From: Bdellovibrionales bacterium RIFOXYC1_FULL_37_79
GTDB taxonomy: Bacteria > Bdellovibrionota > Bacteriovoracia > Bacteriovoracales > Bacteriovoracaceae
Assembly (NCBI GenBank): GCA_001770015.1
Contig: MEQB01000045.1
Coordinates: 1 to 38,836 of the forward strand
Direction: 5' to 3'
DNA: 38,836 nucleotides
Shown here: positions 25,781 through 32,860 of the stretch, one piece after another
How the letters are laid out: each line of letters begins with the position of its first letter
Numbering within the stretch: the first letter of the stretch is position 1
The notes under the pieces: model-generated
What the model was told of the DNA's origin: nothing
The model's input: only the letters and a program-made list of their open reading frames with translations
Databases searched by the model: none
Translations under genes and position numbers: made by a program

Positions 25781-26638
25781 ATGAATATATTCAAGTTAAC
25801 AATATTCATGGTGATGCTTAATATTGTACTTTTATTTGAGAGCAATATTTGCGTTGCTGGCGCAATCAATGATTGTTTAAAAACAGAAATTGGTGATAAG
25901 TCTGGATTAGAATTTTATACAGATAGAGAAAATTTATTAAAAGCTGAACGGATTTCTCGTTCTAAATCTCTGACTTCAAAACTCAAACCCATAAGCGGAA
26001 GAGTCAAGTCTCCAGTAGAAGATAAAATTCGTACATTAGAAATTGATGATAAAAAGGGGAAGAAATATTTAAAAGGAACAACTGGTGCAGTTCTTTATAC
26101 GCTTGAAGACGGAACACAGGTCGTTTTTAAACCGATAAATTCTAAATGGCAGTCCAATTATCGTGCAGAAGTTTTAGCCTACGAGATTGACAGGCTATTT
26201 GGATTTAATCTTGTGCCTGAAACTTCTGTTCGCAGAATCAAAGGGAAATTGGGCTCGGTACAAATTTATAAAAAAAGAAATAAATTGATTACCCCCAGAG
26301 AGTCAGAATTAGATAAGCAAAGTTTTTTTGATTTTTTAATAGATAATGGTGATAGAAATAGCAGTAATTTTTTTGTGGCGGATCAAGGTAATATTGTTTC
26401 AATAGATCATGGTACAAGTTTTACAGGTACTGGGTGGAGTTATAGAAGTTTTGAGGAACGTCACCAAGAAATTGAGAGATTTTTAAAAAGCACAGAAGGC
26501 AAAATAATTATCAAAAATATGAGAGAGAAAAATATTAAAACTCTTGAAAAAGAGGTGGAAAATTATATTGGAAAAAAGGATGCAAAGAGATTTATAGATC
26601 GCTTGCAATATATTCTTGAATATACAACCGTAAGGTAA
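25781..26638 (+). CDS. exported protein-kinase-fold protein (HipA/FAM20/PI-kinase-like)
   Basis: A 285-aa protein with a signal peptide (hydrophobic MVMLNIVLLFESNICVAGA, cleaved near 28). The mature part has the main kinase-fold landmarks: a glycine-turn strand GTTGAVLYTL, Lys117 in VVFKP, Glu130 in YRAEVLAYEID, the catalytic loop FLIDNGDRNSSNFFV with D188/D191 and N196, and the metal-binding D209-H-G211 in VSIDHGTSF. This pattern is seen in bacterial PI3/4-kinase-like and FAM20/HipA-related proteins. The predicted export is unusual because ATP is scarce outside the cytoplasm. No ribosome site at proper spacing is seen: AAGAGG directly abuts the ATG, and TAAAAT lies 6 nt before it. Neighbours give no pathway. 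Confidence 0.68.
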   Translation: MNIFKLTIFMVMLNIVLLFESNICVAGAINDCLKTEIGDKSGLEFYTDRENLLKAERISRSKSLTSKLKPISGRVKSPVEDKIRTLEIDDKKGKKYLKGTTGAVLYTLEDGTQVVFKPINSKWQSNYRAEVLAYEIDRLFGFNLVPETSVRRIKGKLGSVQIYKKRNKLITPRESELDKQSFFDFLIDNGDRNSSNFFVADQGNIVSIDHGTSFTGTGWSYRSFEERHQEIERFLKSTEGKIIIKNMREKNIKTLEKEVENYIGKKDAKRFIDRLQYILEYTTVR

Positions 26639-26747
26639 TTGAAAAGTGCAATTTGATTACTTGGATCTATCGATTTCTTGGATCAAATAATATGGCCGCT
26701 CTTGCTTCTTGAAAATCAAGTGAAAGAGTTCTTGGGGATAATGATAA

Positions 26748-26766
26748 TCGGGATGTCATATCCCGA
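26748..26766. repeat. 7-bp hairpin after the kinase-like gene
   Basis: TCGGGAT (26748-26754) and ATCCCGA (26760-26766) with a 5-nt loop. No T-run follows in either direction, so a terminator role is uncertain. Confidence 0.35.
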
Positions 26767-26800
26767 CAATAGGACATTATCTGATCGTGTACAATTTTTC

Positions 26801-27000
26801 TTACGTTTTGTATTCAAAAAGATCAGCCATACCTCTGAAGATTGAGACAAGATTTTTGGCGGAATCTCCGCTTGCTTTTAAGGTTAGTTCACCTTCTTGA
26901 GAATATTGGATATTGACGCCTTTGAAAAGATTGGCAATATTAATTGGGGAAGTAGCCATAGCAGGAATGGTTACTTCGTTGGTAACAGATTCTGCTATCT
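26801..27000 (-). pseudogene. minus-strand gene fragment of unknown family
   Basis: About 65 codons ending at a TAA at 26801. They read as plausible protein (VTIPAMATSPINIANLFKGV, then a strand-rich GELTLKASGDSAKNLV and FRGMADLFEYKT). The frame continues to an ATG at 27061, but the part beyond about 27000 is only the reverse of the JetC ATPase signature, so the natural N-terminus is missing. It ends abruptly where the jetC tail begins on the other strand, which suggests a deletion or rearrangement joint. Family not recognised. Confidence 0.35.
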
Positions 27001-27398
27001 GGACGAGGTCTTCATCAGGCGGACTTTCGGGGGGGCAGAAAGCCAAATTGGCGTTTACCATATTGGCATCGGCAATCGCATATCAGTATGGTCTATATCA
27101 TCAGGGCAATCGAGAAGGTAAATCTTTTAGACTTGTTATGATTGATGAGGCATTTAGCAAGTCAGATGAGAAAAATTCACGTTATGCTTTGGAATTATTT
27201 AAAAATCTCAATCTCCAACTCATTGTGGTCACTCCCAAGGATAAAATATACGTTGCTGAATCATCCGTAAAAACTATTTACCTGGTACAAAATAGTGAAA
27301 AATTGGACGATTCATCAGTCAGAACAATTTCCATTCTTGAATATTCAAAACTACGAGAAGAGATGAATAAACAAAGAGAAATTACTCATGTCCAATGA
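27000..27398 (+). pseudogene. truncated JetC: C-terminal ATPase tail of a Wadjet SMC-like protein
   Basis: From about 27000 the frame reads SSSGGLSGGQKAKLAFTILA (ABC signature), then RLVMIDEAFSKSDEKNS (Walker B and D-loop) and LNLQLIVVTPKDKI, the end of the JetC/SbcC-like ATPase of plasmid-restricting JetABCD systems. The full protein is about 1000 aa or more; here only about 130 residues remain, with no Walker A, coiled coil or hinge. The upstream part of the open frame (from ATG 26913) is not JetC-like. Its stop overlaps jetD by 11 nt, the original operon arrangement. jetA and jetB are absent. Confidence 0.75.
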
Positions 27399-28545
27399 AG
27401 AACTAGAAAAAAAGATAAAAAAAATTGTTGAAAGATATTATTTATCCACAGGTGATAAAAAAAAAGATTTTTTTCCACAGAAAATCAAACTTTATTTTAC
27501 CAAGGACAATTTCAATCAAATGTCCACGGAACTGGAAGAATTTAATAATTTTATAAAAGGCAAACATGAATTTGAAATTGAATATCAATGCTTAAACACA
27601 AAAAAATGGGGTAAACAAACTATTCCAAGCTATTTGCGTTTTGATAATATTAATCAATTAATTCATTTGACCCGCAAGGGGAAAGAGTATCAACGTTTTA
27701 TTGAAGTAACTGACTATTTAAAAAGTCAATTCAAGGAATTTATCAATTGGCCTCAATATGTGTCGGATGTGCGGGATATTTTGCATTACTCGTTAGATGA
27801 ATGGCGCCAGATTGTTGAAGTGGCCAGGTTTTTGGGAAACCAGCAAAGAGAGGAAATTTTTATCCGGGAAATACCAGTATCAACCTCGACAAAATTCTAT
27901 GAGCAAAATAAGCGAATAATAAAAAAAATAATAATGTTTCTGTTTAAAGATTTGAATTTGGAATATTCCGATGACTGTTTTGAAACAATATTGAGGATAA
28001 AACGATATCCCTCGCTGATTCGAATCAGATTTTTGGATCAAAACTTACAGGATCAATTAAAAATAAAATTCAGTGATTTTGCCGTAAGTGTTGAAGATAT
28101 GAACAAAATGATTGAAAAAAACAATAATTATCCTCCAAATGTTGTTATATGTGAAAACAAAGAAAGCTATTTTTCTCTTCCCAAAATACCCAATAGTCTT
28201 GCCATTTTTGGTGAAGGAGTTGCCGTTTTAAGATTGAAAAAAGTTATATGGTTGCAGAAATCAAGGTTAATTTATTGGGGTGATATTGATGCCAAGGGTT
28301 TTGAAATCCTCGCTGATTTAAGGGAGGCTTTTCCTCATGTCAGATCGTTGATGATGGACTGGCCAACCTGGGAGCAATTTAAAGCCTATTGTATAAGCAC
28401 TGCCTATAAAGGAGCCTCGATTTTGAGAGGTACATTAAGCACGGAAGAAATGTCTCTTTATCAATTGGTCAAAGAACAGGGGATGCTTCTTGAGCAGGAG
28501 AAGATATCGAAGGAATATGTTTTTTCAAAGTTTGAAGCTCTTTAA
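27388..28545 (+). CDS. jetD: JetD-type Toprim nuclease subunit of Wadjet (orphan)
   Basis: A 385-aa protein, full length for JetD. The N-terminal DUF3322 part ends with FIREIPVSTSTKFYEQNKRI, matching the family motif, then IRIRFLD. The DUF2220/Toprim part has NVVICENKESYFSLP (acidic Glu), LAIFGEGVAV, and LIYWGDIDAKGFEILADLR with the paired Asp residues, then LMMDWPTWE. In Wadjet, JetABC extrudes plasmid DNA and JetD cuts it. Here the partners are lost or decayed, so JetD is an orphan. The ribosome site is weak, and it starts inside the jetC tail. The open frame is intact, so decay is recent or the gene is kept for another role. Confidence 0.85.
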   Translation: MSNEELEKKIKKIVERYYLSTGDKKKDFFPQKIKLYFTKDNFNQMSTELEEFNNFIKGKHEFEIEYQCLNTKKWGKQTIPSYLRFDNINQLIHLTRKGKEYQRFIEVTDYLKSQFKEFINWPQYVSDVRDILHYSLDEWRQIVEVARFLGNQQREEIFIREIPVSTSTKFYEQNKRIIKKIIMFLFKDLNLEYSDDCFETILRIKRYPSLIRIRFLDQNLQDQLKIKFSDFAVSVEDMNKMIEKNNNYPPNVVICENKESYFSLPKIPNSLAIFGEGVAVLRLKKVIWLQKSRLIYWGDIDAKGFEILADLREAFPHVRSLMMDWPTWEQFKAYCISTAYKGASILRGTLSTEEMSLYQLVKEQGMLLEQEKISKEYVFSKFEAL

Positions 28546-28920
28546 TTAGTGATAACTTTGTGGCGGGATTATATAAAACACACGCCTCGAGAGACATTTA
28601 AGAAGCGAAATGAAACCGCACATTTTTTAGGGCAAATGACCCTTTCGTCAAGAGAGAAATATAAGTCCCTGGAAAACATATAATCATTTGAAATTAAAGG
28701 ATAATGGTATAATTTTTACATCGTGGGACTTTTTTCGTCTATTATCTGGTATGTAGTTGGATGTCGCTTGCCGATAAGAACACCCGACTGAATTAGTGAG
28801 ATTTTAGTTGCCAAAACATCTAGTTTTTTATTATTTAGGGTAAAAAATTGTATGTAGTTGTCAGAAAATGTTATTTGGTTGATAATGTTATAACTACTTA
28901 AAATTTTAGGAATTAACTTA
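28546..28920. other. 375-bp gap before lpxC
   Basis: No gene is seen. It holds an extended -10 promoter (28705-28713), a widely spaced AAGTCCC/GGGACTT pair around it (about 28671-28731), and an 11-bp direct repeat GTATGTAGTTG at 28749-28759 and 28850-28860. Any regulatory role is unproven. Confidence 0.4.
28705..28713 (+). promoter_or_regulatory. putative extended -10 promoter of lpxC
   Basis: TGG-TATAAT with a perfect -10 hexamer at 28708-28713. The -35 is poor, which an extended -10 can tolerate. The leader to lpxC would be about 200 nt. Confidence 0.45.
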
Positions 28921-29841
28921 ATGCTATATCAAAGAACTCTATCAAAATCGACATCTGTTACGGGGATTGGACTCCATACGGGGAAGAAAATCACTTTGAC
29001 AATACATCCGGCCAAAGCTGATTTTGGTATTCAATTTAAACGAAGTGATCTGCCTGATGCACCGGTACTAAAGGCTTCAGCTGATACGGTGGGAACAACT
29101 GAAAATAATACTACGATCGGGAGTGGCGTGAATGTTATTCACACCGTAGAACATTTGTTATCAGTTTTTTACGGACTTGGGGTTGATAATGCTTATTGCG
29201 AAGTTAATGGCCCGGAGATTCCAATCATGGATGGTTCGGGGGCGTCTTTTGTTTTTCTTTTAAAGGAATCGGGAATCACTAATCTAAATAAATCAAAAAA
29301 ATTTTTGGTGGTGCTTGAGCCTATTCGAGTCGAGCTGGACGATAAGTGGGCGCAGATAGAACCATCCTCAAGACTCATCGTTGATTCAACCATTGTGTTT
29401 GCTCATCCCATAATTAGAAGTCAAAATAAATCATTGGAATTTTCTTGTGATAATTTTATTGATCTTATCAGTAGGTCACGCACGTTTGGTTTTCTAAAAG
29501 ATGTTGATATGCTCAAGAGAAAAGGACTTATTAAGGGTGGATCTCTTGATAATGCGATTGTGTTAGATGATTTTAAAGTTATGAATTCCGATGGGCTCAG
29601 GTTTAAGGATGAATTTATTCGTCACAAAATCCTGGACACCATTGGTGATATCAGTTTGCTTGGCTACGAGGTGTGTGGAAAAATTACTACCTATAAGTCA
29701 GGTCATCTTCTCCATAATATGCTTTGTAGAAAACTGCTGGAGTCACCCAACTCTTATGAAATAGTATCCGCCTCATCTATTCAAAAGGAAGCGCTGGAGG
29801 CTTTGGAACTTCCAATTGCCATGGCCCCTATTTTCCAATAA
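28921..29841 (+). CDS. lpxC: UDP-3-O-acyl-N-acetylglucosamine deacetylase
   Basis: The zinc enzyme for the committed step of lipid A synthesis. It has the start RTLSKSTSVTGIGLHTGKKI, the zinc-binding His in HTVEHLLSVFYGLGVDNA, the substrate motif EIPIMDGSGASFV, SRTFGFLKD, and HKILDTIGDISLLG plus SGHLLHNML with further metal and catalytic residues. The length of 306 aa is usual. The ATG has AGGA about 9 nt upstream. It shows the organism makes lipopolysaccharide. It is outside the usual mur-fts cluster. Confidence 0.97.
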   Translation: MLYQRTLSKSTSVTGIGLHTGKKITLTIHPAKADFGIQFKRSDLPDAPVLKASADTVGTTENNTTIGSGVNVIHTVEHLLSVFYGLGVDNAYCEVNGPEIPIMDGSGASFVFLLKESGITNLNKSKKFLVVLEPIRVELDDKWAQIEPSSRLIVDSTIVFAHPIIRSQNKSLEFSCDNFIDLISRSRTFGFLKDVDMLKRKGLIKGGSLDNAIVLDDFKVMNSDGLRFKDEFIRHKILDTIGDISLLGYEVCGKITTYKSGHLLHNMLCRKLLESPNSYEIVSASSIQKEALEALELPIAMAPIFQ

Positions 29842-29857
29842 AATTCTCTTATTGTTT

Positions 29858-29920
29858 ACAATCGTAAAATTCTTGCATTTACACTTAAGAACAAACTGGC
29901 CAATGAGTTAGAACGATTGT
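29858..29920. repeat. 8-bp inverted repeat between lpxC and proS
   Basis: ACAATCGT at 29858-29865 and ACGATTGT at 29913-29920. The arms are 47 nt apart, so an operator pair or chance is more likely than a terminator. Confidence 0.25.
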
Positions 29921-29958
29921 ATTTCAAGTAAAGGTAAAATTTTGGCAGAGGAAGTAAA

Positions 29959-31716
29959 ATGAAATTATCAAAAGGTTTTTGGCAGACGTTCAAGGAAACT
30001 CCAACCGATGCGGAAATTCCATCTCATCAATTAATGATTAGAGCAGGACTTATTTATAAACAATCCGCAGGATTATTTGCCTATCTGCCCATGGGGCTTA
30101 GAGCTCTTCAAAAAGTTGAAAATATTATTAGACAGGAACATGCCAAAGCTGATTGTTATGAAATTAGGGCCAGCGTGATAACCCCCGCAGAGCTTTGGCT
30201 AGAATCCGGCAGGTGGGATAAAATGGAAGGTCAGATGCTTAAAATGAAGGATCGTGCCGGGAGAGAGCTTTGTGTGAGCCCGACCGCAGAAGAGGCTTTT
30301 GTGGATGTTTTTAGAAAATATGTGAGCTCATATAAACAGTTACCAGTTTGTCTTTATCAGATCAATACCAAATTCAGAGATGAAATTCGCCCTCGCTACG
30401 GAGTAATGAGATCGAGAGAATTTATAATGAAGGATGCTTATAGCTTTCACCCCAATGAAGAAAGTATGCATGAAACTTATAAAAAAATGTATGATGTCTA
30501 TTCCAATATTTGGAATAGAATGGGACTTAAATATATTGTTGTCGATGCTGATGGCGGAACCATGGCTTCAGCTGGTAGTAGAACCCAGGAGTTTCAAGTT
30601 ATCGCCGATTCAGGAGAGGATCGTGTCCTTCATTGTCCAGAATGTGGATATGCTGCCAACATTGAAGCGGCGGAAGGAAAACGAGTGATAGAATTTAGTA
30701 AAACTGACAAAAAAATTGAGTTGGTTGATACCCCGGATAAAAAAACGATGGAAGAAGTTTGTGGTTTTTTAAAGGTGGATAAGAAACATAGTTTGAAGTC
30801 CGTGGTTTATTCAGCTATTACGGGAAATGATGAGAAATTTGTTTTGGTTCTTTTGGTGGGAGATGATGAATTAAATGAAATTAAATTAAAGACACTCATG
30901 AAGTGTGATCATCTAAGGCCTGCCCTTGAGGGAGATTTGGATAAACTTCAGATACCAGCAGGTTTTTTAGGCCCTTATAAGATTGATCGAAAAAAAATTA
31001 AAGTTGTCTATGACAAAGCTATTGATTTGAGTGCCAGCTTTGTAACCGGTGGGTTGCAAAAAGATAAACATTATCTCCACTTTGTACCAAACAGGGATGA
31101 TAAAGAAATCGAAGTTTCTGATTTAAGATTAAGCAATGCCGGTGATCATTGCAGTAAATGCAAAAAAGGAATTTTAAAAGAAATCAAAGGAATTGAAGTA
31201 GGACAAATCTTTGAACTGGGGGATCGTTACACTAAATCCATGAATGTGACTATTTTAGACCAAAATGGTAAGGCCATTCACCCACTGATGGGGTGTTACG
31301 GAATTGGAACTACCAGAACCGTTGCAGCTGCCATTGAACAAAATAATGATGCAGATGGAATTATCTGGCCGGTTTCGATTGCCCCTTATCATGTGCATTT
31401 TGTGGTGATTTCAAAAAATGAAGATTTTATAAAGATGAGCTATGAAATTTATGATCAGTTAATCCATAATGGAATTGAAGTGGTGCTTGATGATCGAAAT
31501 GTAGGTCCTGGTTTTAAATTTAAGGATGCCGACCTTCTAGGGTTGCCACTGAGGCTGACTCTTGGAGAGCGGGATTATGCCCAGGATGGTATGCTTGAAA
31601 TTAGGGACCGACGAAGTGGAAAAGCTAAAAAAATAATGAAAGAAAATTTGATTCAAGAAATCAAAGAATGGCTTTTGCAAAAACAAAATGATGAATTAAA
31701 AAGTGCCAGGGTTTAA
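29959..31716 (+). CDS. proS: prolyl-tRNA synthetase (bacterial type)
   Basis: Charges tRNA-Pro. It is a class II synthetase with the N-terminal motif 1 region (LIYKQSAGLFAYLPMGLRAL), motif 2 around FRDEIRPRYGVMRSREFIMK, and motif 3 MGCYGIGTTRTVAAAIEQ. Between motifs 2 and 3 (about 225-400) is the YbaK-like editing insertion that removes mischarged Ala-tRNA. A CxxC pair appears in this insertion's flanks (HCPECGY; HCSKCKKG). The C-terminal anticodon-binding domain ends at 585 aa, near the usual 570. GAGG precedes the ATG. Confidence 0.96.
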   Translation: MKLSKGFWQTFKETPTDAEIPSHQLMIRAGLIYKQSAGLFAYLPMGLRALQKVENIIRQEHAKADCYEIRASVITPAELWLESGRWDKMEGQMLKMKDRAGRELCVSPTAEEAFVDVFRKYVSSYKQLPVCLYQINTKFRDEIRPRYGVMRSREFIMKDAYSFHPNEESMHETYKKMYDVYSNIWNRMGLKYIVVDADGGTMASAGSRTQEFQVIADSGEDRVLHCPECGYAANIEAAEGKRVIEFSKTDKKIELVDTPDKKTMEEVCGFLKVDKKHSLKSVVYSAITGNDEKFVLVLLVGDDELNEIKLKTLMKCDHLRPALEGDLDKLQIPAGFLGPYKIDRKKIKVVYDKAIDLSASFVTGGLQKDKHYLHFVPNRDDKEIEVSDLRLSNAGDHCSKCKKGILKEIKGIEVGQIFELGDRYTKSMNVTILDQNGKAIHPLMGCYGIGTTRTVAAAIEQNNDADGIIWPVSIAPYHVHFVVISKNEDFIKMSYEIYDQLIHNGIEVVLDDRNVGPGFKFKDADLLGLPLRLTLGERDYAQDGMLEIRDRRSGKAKKIMKENLIQEIKEWLLQKQNDELKSARV

Positions 31717-31717
31717 G

Positions 31718-32464
31718 ATGGAAGGAATTGATTTAATTATTGGTGTTCATAGTATAATTGCTGCATTAAAGAATCCTGAGCGGGTTATCAAAGAATTATA
31801 TCTGACTAAAAAAGCCAAGGAAGAATTTTTAAATGGGGTTAATTTATCCAATGTAAAAGTGAATGTGGTTGATCAGCATAGAATTCAAGAAGAAGCCAAA
31901 CGATTCTATATTAAAATGCAAAAAGAATTTAAAAGGATATCTTCGGAGATGTTTTTAATTGCAGAATCCTTGCCTATTTACGATGTTTCTACACTTTATA
32001 AGGATGCTGAAAGTGGAAAACTTTTAAAAATATTTTGTCTGGATCAAGTTACCGATGTTCATAACGGTGCTGCCATTTTTAGAACTGCTGCTTTTTATGG
32101 AGTAGATTATCTTGTGATGGCCCAAAAAGGTAATTTTGGATTATCTCCATCATTTTTTAAAATGGCGTCAGGCGGATGTGAGTATGTTAAATTGGTTCAA
32201 TGTACCAATTTGTCGAAAACAGTAACCAATTTACAAAAATTAGGTGTTGCCACAATTGGTTTTTTAGAATCAGGTGAAGATGTCCTACCTAATTTACCCA
32301 ACCAAAGCCAATGCATCGTAATGGGTGCGGAAGATCGAGGAATCTCTCATGCGGTGAGGAGGGTTTTGGAATTTAAGGTGAGTTTAAAACCTCAAGGAAA
32401 ACTTTCTACGCTGAATGTTTCGGTCGCTTCGGCGATAGCTCTGGAAAAATGTTTTCCCTCATAA
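31718..32464 (+). CDS. rlmB: TrmH/SpoU-family 23S rRNA 2'-O-methyltransferase (RlmB-like)
   Basis: A SPOUT methyltransferase with an N-terminal substrate-binding domain (LIIGVHSIIAALKNPERV). The three SPOUT motifs are HNGAAIFRTAAFYGVDYLVM, CIVMGAEDRGIS and LSTLNVSVASAIAL. RlmB methylates G2251 of 23S rRNA in E. coli; TrmH-family paralogues are hard to separate by eye. ATG 31718 was chosen because AGGG lies 7 nt upstream; an in-frame GTG at 31703 would overlap proS. It starts 1 nt after the proS stop. The length of 248 aa is usual. Confidence 0.88.
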   Translation: MEGIDLIIGVHSIIAALKNPERVIKELYLTKKAKEEFLNGVNLSNVKVNVVDQHRIQEEAKRFYIKMQKEFKRISSEMFLIAESLPIYDVSTLYKDAESGKLLKIFCLDQVTDVHNGAAIFRTAAFYGVDYLVMAQKGNFGLSPSFFKMASGGCEYVKLVQCTNLSKTVTNLQKLGVATIGFLESGEDVLPNLPNQSQCIVMGAEDRGISHAVRRVLEFKVSLKPQGKLSTLNVSVASAIALEKCFPS

Positions 32465-32509
32465 CGCAAAGCCCATTTCATAAAAATTAGTGTTCTTTAA
32501 AGAAATACC

Positions 32510-32538
32510 TTGCTTAATTCAAGCTCAACGTTTATAAA
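32510..32538 (+). promoter_or_regulatory. putative promoter of the tRNA-Thr/Tyr/Gly operon
   Basis: TTGCTT (32510-32515), 17-bp spacer, TATAAA (32533-32538). The start would be near 32545, 22 nt before the first tRNA. Confidence 0.5.
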
Positions 32539-32566
32539 TTTTTGTTAGTGATATGAGTTACATTGA

Positions 32567-32642
32567 GCTGACTTAGCTCAGTCGGTAGAGCTGTGGTTTT
32601 GTAAACCACCGGTCGTAGGTTCGATTCCTATAGTCAGCTCCA
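32567..32642 (+). tRNA. tRNA-Thr (anticodon TGT)
   Basis: A 76-nt cloverleaf with acceptor GCTGACT/AGTCAGC, D-stem GCTC/GAGC, anticodon loop TTTGTAA, T-loop TTCGATT and encoded CCA. Discriminator is T. First of three adjacent tRNAs. Confidence 0.95.
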
Positions 32643-32653
32643 CTCATTCTTAT

Positions 32654-32739
32654 GGCCAGGTTGCCGAGCGGTCAAAGGCAGCAGACTGTAAATCTGCCGG
32701 TGTACGCCTTCGGTGGTTCGAATCCACCCCTTGCCACCA
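32654..32739 (+). tRNA. tRNA-Tyr (anticodon GTA)
   Basis: An 86-nt tRNA with a long variable arm, anticodon loop CTGTAAA, T-loop TTCGAAT and encoded CCA. The acceptor arms GGCCAGG and CCTTGCC leave one C-T mismatch at pair 4-69; the other six pairs are Watson-Crick. Confidence 0.94.
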
Positions 32740-32750
32740 TTTTTCTATGA

Positions 32751-32826
32751 GCGGGAGTAACTCAGTCGGTAGAGTGCAACCCTTCCAAGGTTGATGTCGC
32801 GGGTTCGAATCTCGTCTCCCGCTCCA
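32751..32826 (+). tRNA. tRNA-Gly (anticodon TCC)
   Basis: A 76-nt cloverleaf with acceptor GCGGGAG/CTCCCGC, anticodon loop CTTCCAA, T-loop TTCGAAT and encoded CCA. A terminator follows immediately, ending this tRNA group. Confidence 0.95.
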
Positions 32827-32828
32827 AT

Positions 32829-32860
32829 AAAAAGCTATCTTCTTAACAAGATAGCTTTTT
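32829..32860. terminator. bidirectional terminator between tRNA-Gly and the histidine kinase
   Basis: Perfect 13-bp stem AAAAAGCTATCTT/AAGATAGCTTTTT with a 6-nt loop. It serves the plus-strand tRNAs and the minus-strand kinase; the kinase stop codon lies at its edge (32859-32861). Confidence 0.88.

Larger units (their letters stand above)
19070..28920. other. accessory island between ruvB and lpxC
   Basis: Almost all genes here are accessory types: an AbiE toxin-antitoxin pair, exported unknown proteins, a regulatory ATPase pair, an exported kinase-like protein and a Wadjet remnant. Gaps are long (three over 350 bases) and gene direction alternates, unlike the compact flanking operons. No integrase, transposase or tRNA boundary is visible, so how it was acquired is not shown by the sequence. 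Confidence 0.6.

Noticed and set aside
26913-26999. ATG 26913 as a true start for the JetC ATPase tail
   Set aside because: The first 29 codons are not JetC-like, and the reverse strand reads more plausibly as the end of another gene.
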